This document shows, piece after piece, positions 31,860-37,559 of a DNA stretch of 37,559 nucleotides; the first letter of the stretch is position 1, and each line of letters starts with the position of its first letter. Origin of the DNA: CADDZO01 sp035294145. Its GTDB lineage: Bacteria > Chloroflexota > Dormibacteria > Dormibacterales > Dormibacteraceae. Below the pieces are notes generated by a model that saw only the letters and a list, made by a program, of their open reading frames with translations, did not search any database and was not told where the DNA came from. The translations under genes and the position numbers were made by a program. The stretch lies in assembly GCA_035294145.1 (NCBI GenBank), contig DATGLL010000035.1, forward strand, positions 1 through 37,559, in the 5' to 3' direction.

Positions 31860-34708
31860 CCGGTCTCTCCTTCTTGCGCCCGGAGTTCTTGCTCCTCCTC
31901 CTGCTGGCCCCGCTCGCCTACCTGGCCTGGCGGCGCTGGCCTCCGCCGCTGTCGGGGAGCCGGAGCCGGGTGACGCTCGGGACCCGTTTGCTGATGATCG
32001 TCCTGCTGAGCCTGGCGCTCGCCGGGATCCGCCTGGACACCCTGCCGAGCCGGCGAGCGATCGTGGCCGTGGTCGACGTCTCCGCCAGCGTCAAGGCGCA
32101 CGGCAACCTGGAGCAGGAGGCCGAGATCGTACGTCGCCTGGCCGCCTCCAAGGGGCCCGACGACCTCTTCGGGGTGGTGACCTTCGGTCACGATGCCGCG
32201 GTCGAGATGCCGCTCACCCGAACGCCTCAGTTCGAGGGGTTCCAAACCCAGCCCGACCCCTCCTATACCGACATCGCTGGCGCCCTGCAGCTGGCGGCCG
32301 GCATGCTGCCCGACGGCTACGCCCATCAGCTCGTGCTCATCTCCGATGGGCGTCAGAACCTGGGCGATGCGGTGAGCGCGGTGGCGGCGCTTCGGGCGGA
32401 GGGGGACCGCGTGGATGTGATCCCGGTTGGCCAAGCCCCCTCGGCGGAGGCCATGGTCACCGCGGTGGACGCCCCCTCGAGCCTTCGCGAGGGGCAGACG
32501 GCGACGGTCAGCGTCCATCTCCAGTCCACGAGTGAGGCCAGCGGGCGCCTGACGCTCATCGTCGACGATCGCGAGGTCGCGAGCCAGGCGGTGTCGCTTC
32601 CGGCGGGCAGTTCAACCGAGGTCTTCCAGGTGCCCAACCTCGCCATCGGCCTCCACCAGGTCCAGGCCGAGCTGACCGTGCAGCCCGACACCTACACCGA
32701 GAACAACGTCGGTGAGGCGGTCATCCGCGTCCTGGGACGCCCCTCGATTCTCTTGCTGGAAGGCAAGCCAGGGGAGGGCGCCAACGTGGCGGCAGCCCTG
32801 CAGGCGGCGGGCATGCAGGTGGACGAGCGAACGGCGGCAGGTGCGCCGACCGACACGGCGACGCTGGGGCGGTACGACTCTACCGTCATCGTCGATGCTC
32901 CTGCCGATAGCTTCCCCAGCTCGTCGATGGCCGCCATCGCTGCGGCCGTCCACGATCTCGGCCGTGGCTTGGTGACCATCGGCGGGCCGACCTCCTATGG
33001 CCCAGGCGGATGGCAGGGGACGCCGCTGGAGGATGCCCTGCCGGTCTCCATGAGCATCCCCAACCGCAAGGACAAGCCCAAGGTGGCGGTGGTGCTGGTC
33101 ATGGAGACCATGGAGGACCCCCAGGCGGACCAGGTGGCGCTCGGCGCGGCCGAGGACGTGATCGCTCAACTCTCCCCCAACGACCTGGTCGGCGTGACCG
33201 ACGGTCGTCAGGGCTTCGTCGTGCCCATGACCTCGGCTGCCGACAAGAAGTCGATCGACCAGAAGCTCCAGTCGGCCACTCTGGGCGACCCGCCTGGCTA
33301 CCTGAGCTTCCTGCAGATGGCGTTCAACGCGCTCCAGCAGACCGACGCCCAGGTCAAGCACATCATCGTGCTGGGGGATGGGGATGCCAACGCCGACCCT
33401 CCACAGGCCGTGCAAAGCTTCCTGCAGCAGGCTCTCGCCAAAGGGGTGACCACCTCGGCGGTAGCCGTCAACGTCCACGGCGTCGGCCAGTACATGTCCT
33501 ACATGCAGGACATCGCCCGCTGGGGCGGCGGTCGCTTCTACGAGTCAGACGATCCCTCTCAGGTGCCGCAGCTCTTCTTGCAAGAGAGCGTGGCCTCCCT
33601 GCGTCCGTGGTTCGAGCAGGAGCCTTTCTTCCCCAAGATCGGCAGCCCGGGTGACCTGCTCCAGGGGGTGCCCACCAACTCCTTCCCGCAGCTGGGAGGG
33701 TACGTCGTGACCACCCCCAAGCCTGCCGCCGACCAGTACTTGATCAGCCCCAAGCAAGACCCGGTCCTGGCCGCGTGGAGCTATGGCCTGGGACGGTCTG
33801 TGGCCTGGACCAGCGACTCCACCGGTACCTGGACGGCCGGGTTCCTGAGCTCTCCTGTCTCCGGCATCCTCTTCGCCCGAATGGTGGCCTGGACCCTGCC
33901 AACGGCCACCCAGCAGCTCCAGGTCCAGGCCCAGCCCAGCGGGGATGGGCTCCAGGTCGATGTGATCGGGCCTCAGGTGGCCGGTGCCACAGCTCAGGTC
34001 GGGGTTGAGCGTCCGGATCTGCAGAGCTCCAGCATCGATCTGGTCCAGGTCGCCCCCGGCCACTGGCAGGGGCGGATCAGCGGGGCGACGGTCGGCATCT
34101 ACCTGCTCCACGGTTCCCTCAGCAAGAACGGCCAGGTCGTGGATCAGGGCGACGCTGCCATCGCTGTGCCTTACTCCCCCGAGTACTTGCAGCTGGGCCG
34201 TGACGATGGCTTCCTGCACCAGATCGCTCGGACTGGGGCGGGGATCGTGCTGCCCCGACCGGAAGCTGCCTGGAGCCAGCCTCCACTGCCCGTTCCGGTG
34301 AGCACCGATGTGTTCTGGCCGCTGATCCTGGTCGCGGTTCTGCTCTGGCCACTGGACGTGGCCATGCGTCGGATCACGCTCGGTCCCCGCCAGCTCCTGG
34401 ATAACGTCATCGCGCTGGCGGCCCGGCGACGGGCGCCGGACCTGGAGGTGGTGGTGCCAGAGGAGCTGGTGCGGTTGCGCGAGCGGGTGGTGCGCGTCCG
34501 CCAGCGCTCCCTGAGCACGCCGTCCCCAGCGGCGGGTGCCAACCAGCGGGATCGGCCGGAGCCGGCAGCGCCATCGTTCGGCCGGCAACCGGAGCCGAGA
34601 CCTGCCTCGAAAGGCGAGAGTCGTCGAGCGCCGCCGCAGCGCGAGGAGGAGGCCCTCTCCGCCCGCCTGCTCGAGGCCAGACGACGTCGTCGGGGTTCGG
34701 ACCGCTGA
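31856..34708 (+). CDS. Large vWA / glutamine amidotransferase-like membrane protein
   Basis: This 950-residue protein starts with two membrane segments, then a vWA domain with an intact MIDAS, D74-x-S76-x-S78. A CARDB-like beta domain follows (GQTATVSVHLQSTSE). An amidotransferase-like region comes next (RPSILLLEGKPGEGANVAAAL; GRGLVTIGGPTSYGPGGW), without a visible catalytic triad. Inside this region sits a second vWA-like unit (KVAVVLVMETMEDPQAD, HIIVLGDGDANAD) whose MIDAS is lost. A membrane segment near 825-842 and a charged, Pro-rich tail end the protein. I chose the ATG at 31856 (ATGA overlap, hydrophobic start at once) over the frame start at 31778. It closes the operon and presumably works with the BatA-like partner. 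Confidence 0.88.
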   Translation: MTGLSFLRPEFLLLLLLAPLAYLAWRRWPPPLSGSRSRVTLGTRLLMIVLLSLALAGIRLDTLPSRRAIVAVVDVSASVKAHGNLEQEAEIVRRLAASKGPDDLFGVVTFGHDAAVEMPLTRTPQFEGFQTQPDPSYTDIAGALQLAAGMLPDGYAHQLVLISDGRQNLGDAVSAVAALRAEGDRVDVIPVGQAPSAEAMVTAVDAPSSLREGQTATVSVHLQSTSEASGRLTLIVDDREVASQAVSLPAGSSTEVFQVPNLAIGLHQVQAELTVQPDTYTENNVGEAVIRVLGRPSILLLEGKPGEGANVAAALQAAGMQVDERTAAGAPTDTATLGRYDSTVIVDAPADSFPSSSMAAIAAAVHDLGRGLVTIGGPTSYGPGGWQGTPLEDALPVSMSIPNRKDKPKVAVVLVMETMEDPQADQVALGAAEDVIAQLSPNDLVGVTDGRQGFVVPMTSAADKKSIDQKLQSATLGDPPGYLSFLQMAFNALQQTDAQVKHIIVLGDGDANADPPQAVQSFLQQALAKGVTTSAVAVNVHGVGQYMSYMQDIARWGGGRFYESDDPSQVPQLFLQESVASLRPWFEQEPFFPKIGSPGDLLQGVPTNSFPQLGGYVVTTPKPAADQYLISPKQDPVLAAWSYGLGRSVAWTSDSTGTWTAGFLSSPVSGILFARMVAWTLPTATQQLQVQAQPSGDGLQVDVIGPQVAGATAQVGVERPDLQSSSIDLVQVAPGHWQGRISGATVGIYLLHGSLSKNGQVVDQGDAAIAVPYSPEYLQLGRDDGFLHQIARTGAGIVLPRPEAAWSQPPLPVPVSTDVFWPLILVAVLLWPLDVAMRRITLGPRQLLDNVIALAARRRAPDLEVVVPEELVRLRERVVRVRQRSLSTPSPAAGANQRDRPEPAAPSFGRQPEPRPASKGESRRAPPQREEEALSARLLEARRRRRGSDR

Positions 34709-35119
34709 CGTGGCCTCCCATCGGGTGTCACTCAAACATTCGTTCGTTGGTCTGGTAGACTGCTGGCGGCGGTGGCTCCTCACAGACCGCGATTCCGGAG
34801 CCGCCGCCACCCCTCAAGGCCCGGGGATCGTATCCGCGCTGACGCGATCAGGCGGGGGCCTCGCTCGGGGCGCCGATGGTCACAGTCAATTGGCGCCTCG
34901 GCCGCCCGGGGCGAACCGCAGGCGGGCTTGCACAGCTGCGTGCGCCTTGGCATGGTATGGCATGGCCAGCATGGCTGACGAACGAGCGTGGCCCAAGCAA
35001 GGACACGGATTCCCCCATAGGCCTCGGGGGTGGGGCATGCGTGCCACCGCCTGCTTCATCGGTCGCTCCCCGACCCTTCGAGGGCACGGGACGGCTGGAA
35101 ACTGGCTGGGAAGGATGCG
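34709..35119. other. 411-bp stretch without a convincing gene
   Basis: This holds the candidate SOS-like box and -10 described separately, an inverted pair of GGCGCC motifs around 34869-34894, and a patch of ATGGC repeats near 34951-34976. Frames open across it lack recognisable motifs and have the composition of random GC-rich translation. It may be a leader for the small ORF at 35120 or a decayed region. Confidence 0.4.
34733..34761 (+). promoter_or_regulatory. Candidate promoter with SOS (LexA)-like box
   Basis: CAAACATTCGTTCG at 34733-34746 matches the Gram-positive LexA box CGAAC-N4-GTTCG with one mismatch in the left half. A TAGACT hexamer at 34756-34761, a plausible -10, begins ten bases after it, so a bound repressor would cover the -35 area. 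No SOS gene can be identified downstream, which lowers the confidence. Confidence 0.3.
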
Positions 35120-35341
35120 ATGAGACAGCTCGACGTACGGCTGACGATCGACGAGGAGGAGCCAGGGCCAGGGCGGCTCGGTGCACTCTCGACACGGGTC
35201 CTGGACATGATCATCGACTACCTTCCGGGGGTGACCGAGGTGGTCGTCCTCGACACCTCCGTGGTGCCGCCGGTCGAGGTCGATCGAACGAGGCGGCGAT
35301 GGATCGAGTCGCGGCGCAGCTCGCCGGTCGTGCAACCGTAG
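35120..35341 (+). CDS. Small hypothetical protein, 73 residues
   Basis: The ATG at 35120 has GGGAAGG about seven bases upstream. The first 50 residues are well mixed and acidic (VRLTIDEEEPGPG; STRVLDMIIDYLPGVTEVVVLD), more protein-like than other frames here; the end is Arg/Ser/Pro-rich. No membrane segment or known motif is seen. I do not recognise it. It could be a chance frame. Confidence 0.4.
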   Translation: MRQLDVRLTIDEEEPGPGRLGALSTRVLDMIIDYLPGVTEVVVLDTSVVPPVEVDRTRRRWIESRRSSPVVQP

Positions 35342-35494
35342 GCCCGGCGTGGCCCTCGTCTGGGACCCATGACCCCGAGCGCCGGGTGACCGCACGCCGG
35401 GCCTGGGGGAGATGGAGCCCCAGATCTTGGAGGGACCCCTCGGCGCCGGGCTGGTGGCGAACGCGTTCCTGCAGCGCCAGGTCTGGCCCGGCTG

Positions 35495-35866
35495 ATGGTC
35501 GTGGCAGCCGCACTGGTCGGCCTGGTGGTCTGGTGCGTGTTGCCAGCCCAGATGACACCTCGCCCGACCTCTGTCGGGGTGAAGGATCCGGCCGCCGCCA
35601 TCGTGCCGGCGGCCTTCTTCGTCGCCGTGGCGACGGCGGCGATCTGGCGAAGCGGGCCGCGCCGTCCCGGGATGCTGTGCGCGCTCGGCGTGGTGGGCGA
35701 TCTGGTCGTGAGGGCGGCCGAGGTCGGGGAGCGCCTCGGAGCCGGCGATGGTGGATCATCGAGGAGGAGCACCGGCCGTCGTGGGATCGCTGTCGATTTC
35801 GGCCGGTCCCGTCCGCCGATGAGGCAGATGACCTCACCTCTCGGTCGTGAGGAGAGGGTAGACTAG
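35495..35866 (+). CDS. Possible small membrane protein, 123 residues
   Basis: Two hydrophobic segments (about 1-19 and 34-51) are visible, then an Arg/Gly-rich tail that looks less protein-like. There is no strong ribosome binding site. The frame may be real only in its first half, or be a product of high GC content. No family is recognised. Confidence 0.25.
   Translation: MVVAAALVGLVVWCVLPAQMTPRPTSVGVKDPAAAIVPAAFFVAVATAAIWRSGPRRPGMLCALGVVGDLVVRAAEVGERLGAGDGGSSRRSTGRRGIAVDFGRSRPPMRQMTSPLGREERVD
35859..35864 (+). promoter_or_regulatory. Possible -10 element upstream of tRNA-Thr
   Basis: GGTAGACT here repeats the sequence context of the candidate -10 at 34756. It is 91 bases before the mature tRNA 5' end, so the precursor would carry a leader that includes the hairpin at 35885-35928. 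No -35 is clear. Confidence 0.25.
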
Positions 35867-35884
35867 CTCGCGGCTAGGGCCAGA

Positions 35885-35928
35885 CCCTCGTCACCGGGAA
35901 GAGCCGAGGAGAGAGGCGATGACGAGGG
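35885..35928 (+). repeat. Inverted repeat upstream of the tRNA
   Basis: CCCTCGTCACCG at 35885-35896 pairs with CGATGACGAGGG at 35917-35928 (11 of 12 positions), leaving a 20-base purine-rich loop. No T-run follows. It may be a processing structure in the tRNA leader or a terminator-like stem for anything transcribed from upstream. Confidence 0.45.
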
Positions 35929-35955
35929 AAGCGCTCCGAACGAGTTCAAAATCGG

Positions 35956-36031
35956 GCCTACGTAGCTCAGGCGGCAGAGCACTTCCTTGGTAAGGAAGAG
36001 GTCCCGGGTTCGAATCCCGGCGTAGGCTCCA
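35956..36031 (+). tRNA. tRNA-Thr (anticodon GGT)
   Basis: A complete 76-base cloverleaf is visible. The acceptor stem GCCTACG pairs with CGTAGGC, the D stem is GCTC/GAGC, and the anticodon stem CTTCC/GGAAG encloses the loop TTGGTAA with anticodon GGT, which reads ACC and ACU threonine codons. The T arm is CCGGG-TTCGAAT-CCCGG. The discriminator is T and the CCA end is encoded (36029-36031). tRNA genes are frequent integration targets, and the broken genes to its right fit that. Confidence 0.97.
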
Positions 36032-36202
36032 TCGCCCCTCCGGAAGGCCGATCCGTATTCGGGTCGAACCTCCCTGGAACCCCTCGGGCGGGGCAGCGGG
36101 ACCCGTCGGGAACCGTTGCTGCTGGGTAAGCGATCGTCCCATGCGGCACCCCTCACGGGGTTGCCCTCGCGGGCTTCGCGCTTCCCCGCCGCGTGCCCGG
36201 GA
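36032..36202. other. Gene-free spacer between tRNA-Thr and the palindrome
   Basis: I see no gene here. It contains a small stem ACCCC-loop-GGGGT near 36145-36160 and several GC-rich self-complementary patches. I found no obvious direct repeat of the tRNA 3' end within the window that would mark an integration boundary. Confidence 0.35.
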
Positions 36203-36298
36203 GGCCCGGGTCTCACCGGGGCTCCCCACGAGGCCGGCCTGGGGACCCCATCGGAGCGTGCTCCGATGGGGAACCCTCGTGGGGCACCCCTCCGGGCC
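36203..36298. repeat. Large composite palindrome
   Basis: Nested inverted repeats share one centre. The inner pair is CCCCATCGGAGC (36246-36257) and GCTCCGATGGGG (36260-36271), perfect over 12 bp with a 2-base spacer. The next pair is GGGGCTCCCCACGAG (36218-36232) and CTCGTGGGGCACCCC (36276-36290), with 13 of 15 positions paired. An outer pair is GGCCCGG (36203-36209) and CCGGGCC (36292-36298). It ends about 12 bases from the resolvase remnant and could be an element end or a separate mobile palindrome. Confidence 0.85.
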
Positions 36299-36310
36299 AT
36301 CGTGCGGGAG

Positions 36311-36568
36311 CGCCGCCATCGCCCGGGCCACCCGATGGGCGGCGGCACGCCGGCCGTCGTGCCGGGCACCGAGGCCGCTCAGGAGCTCGCTTACGTCTCG
36401 GACCAGGTCCTCGTCGACCTCGGAAGGATCGACCCCCACCTGCCGTCCTCCCTGAGCGGCGAGGGCAGCTTCCACCTCCTCGGCCCCGAACCGCACGAAG
36501 CGGTCCCGAGGCTCGACCACGATCGTGATCACGGTCGGGTCACGCAGCAAGGCCAGGAACCTCTGGGA
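36311..36568 (-). pseudogene. Decayed IS607-type serine resolvase (TnpA) remnant
   Basis: Read on the minus strand, the frame gives SQRFLALLRDP, ITIVVEPRDRFVRFG, ALAAQG, then DEDLVRDVSELLSG and ARHDGRRAAAHRVARA. This follows the C-terminal half of the IS607-family TnpA catalytic domain (VEHRDRLARFG; DDLVRDVTEVLTSFCARLYGRR). The N-terminal helix-turn-helix and the catalytic serine region are missing: a stop lies at 36575-36577 and the DNA beyond belongs to another gene. The usual CARLYG block is degraded to GARHDG, and no stop closes the frame at the normal place. The tnpB partner expected to follow is absent. I call it a dead fragment. Confidence 0.75.
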
Positions 36569-37467
36569 TGGGCGTCACGATGGGCTACGACCTGCTGGCG
36601 CTCTGCCGGCTCGAGGGGGTCTCCTGGCACTTCCTCTACGGTGGCGACGTCAACGAGATGGCGGTGGAGATGGCCAAGCTCAGCCTCTGGCTGGTCTCGC
36701 TCAGCCGGGAGCGGCCGTTCAGCTTCCTGGACGACCGCCTGGTCTGCGGCGACAGCCTGCTCGGGCTGACCAGCCTGGAGCAGCTGCGCACCCTGCACCT
36801 CGACCCTGCCCGAGCACGGCGTCGGGCGGGGGGGATGAGCGAGAGCGGCTTCGACCTCTGGGGGGCGGTGTCCCGGGCGCTCGGGGAGGCGGAGGGGATC
36901 CGGCGGGAGCTGGCCGAGCACCCGCTCCGCGACGTCCGCGACGCCGCCTACAAGGCCCGGCTGCTGGCCCAGGCGGAGGCGACAGAGCGGCCCCTGGCCG
37001 TGATCGCCGACGCCATGGTGGGGGCGGCCCTGGCCTGCGGCGAGGGGGCGGAGCGAGAGCTGCTGGAGGTGGCGGCCGAGGCGGCGCGCGCCCTGCGCGA
37101 GGCCGACCCCGGGGAACGCGAGCGGCGGCTTCGGGCCATGGCTGAGCTGGCGACGGCGCGTCTGGAGGCGGGCCGACCCGAGGGGGCCTTCGCCCGCCGG
37201 CCCACCCACTGGCCGCTGGTCTTCCCCGAGGTGTTCGAGCGGGGCGGCTTCGACGCCGTGGTCGGCAACCCGCCCTTCTTGGGCGGTCAGAAGCTGACCG
37301 GGGCCTTCGGCGTCCCCTACCGGGAGTTCCTGGTGCGGTGGGTGGGGAGGGGCAAGCGCGGCAGCGCCGACCTGGTGGCCTACTTCCTGCTCGTCGCCCA
37401 CGCCATCCTCAGCCCGAACGGATCAGGACCTCGTGCTCCCGGGGCGGATCGAGGTCCAGCTCGGTGA
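36568..37467 (+). pseudogene. Fragment of a large Eco57I-type DNA methyltransferase, truncated at both ends
   Basis: The frame carries DVNEMAVEMAKLSLWLVSL, DDRLVCGDSLLGL and VVGNPPFLGGQKLTG, with catalytic motif IV as NPPF, then FLVRWVGRGKRGSADLVAYF. These are hallmarks of N6-adenine methyltransferases of type IIG restriction or phage-defence systems, normally 1000 residues or more. The SAM-binding motif I region expected upstream is missing. Recognisable sequence stops at about 37420 (AHAILSPNG), after which the frame runs out in unrelated residues that are antisense to the alcohol dehydrogenase start. The fragment cannot be active alone. No restriction or other defence gene is next to it in the window. 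Confidence 0.8.
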
Positions 37468-37516
37468 CCTCCCAGTCCTGCTCGTAGCCGCGTAGCACCG
37501 CCGCCCTGACCTTCAT
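37409..37516 (-). pseudogene. N-terminal stub of a zinc-dependent alcohol dehydrogenase
   Basis: On the minus strand, ATG at 37516 is preceded by GGGAGGGAG and encodes MKVRAAVLRGYEQDWEVTEL, continuing DLDPPREHEVLIR. This is the start of NDMA/zinc-type medium-chain alcohol dehydrogenases. After LIR the family normally continues with VASGLCHSD, but here the frame reads SG and stops. The break is within about 37412-37420, where the methyltransferase fragment begins. It is therefore a 35-codon stub with its own intact translation start. Confidence 0.8.
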
Positions 37517-37559
37517 CAGCTCCCTCCCTGGAACGCGGCCGGCGCCCGTGGCCGGCCCT

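Noticed and set aside
35218..35837. Minus-strand frames of 184 and 208 residues
   Set aside because: Their composition is Arg/Pro/Ser/Thr-rich with no motifs or plausible starts; treated as noise.
36568..37467. A complete phage-defence (BREX/DISARM-like) system
   Set aside because: Only a methyltransferase fragment lacking motif I and its C-terminus is present, and no partner genes are seen.

Overview
The window is very GC-rich, with frequent GTG starts, short or overlapping gene joints and no outer-membrane export genes. This suggests a high-GC monoderm bacterium. The phylum is uncertain. A TRAP (MtrB)-type protein and the ABC/MoxR/DUF58/vWA operon lean towards a high-GC Bacillota-like lineage, while the NDMA-type alcohol dehydrogenase start at the right edge looks more actinobacterial. 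No 16S gene or other decisive marker is present.

Region 1 (1-14569, + strand) is a surface or exopolysaccharide locus. It holds the end of a deacetylase-like protein, two SDR epimerases, an initiating sugar-phosphate transferase and a Wzz-like protein whose cytosolic domain has lost its Walker A motif. A tandem double glycosyltransferase follows, then a 1889-residue protein that appears to join polymerase/ligase-like, flippase, glycosyltransferase and deacetylase-like modules in one chain. A left-handed beta-helix acetyltransferase and a DegT/WbpE-type aminotransferase end the run. Almost all joints overlap by a few bases, so the genes are probably translationally coupled. Together they would make an amino-sugar-containing lipid-linked repeat, flip it, polymerise it and modify it.

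Region 2 (14570-22010) starts with a 605-bp gap without a convincing gene. Next is a minus-strand protein of about 950 residues with phosphoribosyltransferase-like, kinase-like and HAD phosphatase-like parts. Divergent from it is dnaE, the replicative polymerase, whose last codons overlap a small gene that clearly resembles mtrB/TRAP, the tryptophan-responsive RNA-binding protein.

Region 3 (22155-34708, + strand) is a tight eight-gene operon: exported membrane protein, ABC ATPase, ABC-2 permease, a membrane protein with a Gln-Gly repeat, MoxR ATPase, DUF58 protein, BatA-like vWA protein and a large vWA/amidotransferase-like membrane protein. The set looks like an envelope-associated MoxR/vWA assembly or stress system coupled to an ABC exporter.

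Region 4 (34709-37559) is gene-poor and broken. It has a possible SOS-like box, small uncertain ORFs, tRNA-Thr(GGT), a large palindrome, a decayed IS607-type resolvase remnant, a fragment of a large Eco57I-type DNA methyltransferase truncated at both ends, and the first 33 or so codons of a zinc alcohol dehydrogenase. These scraps abut one another next to the tRNA, which suggests a recombination hotspot or an assembly junction.
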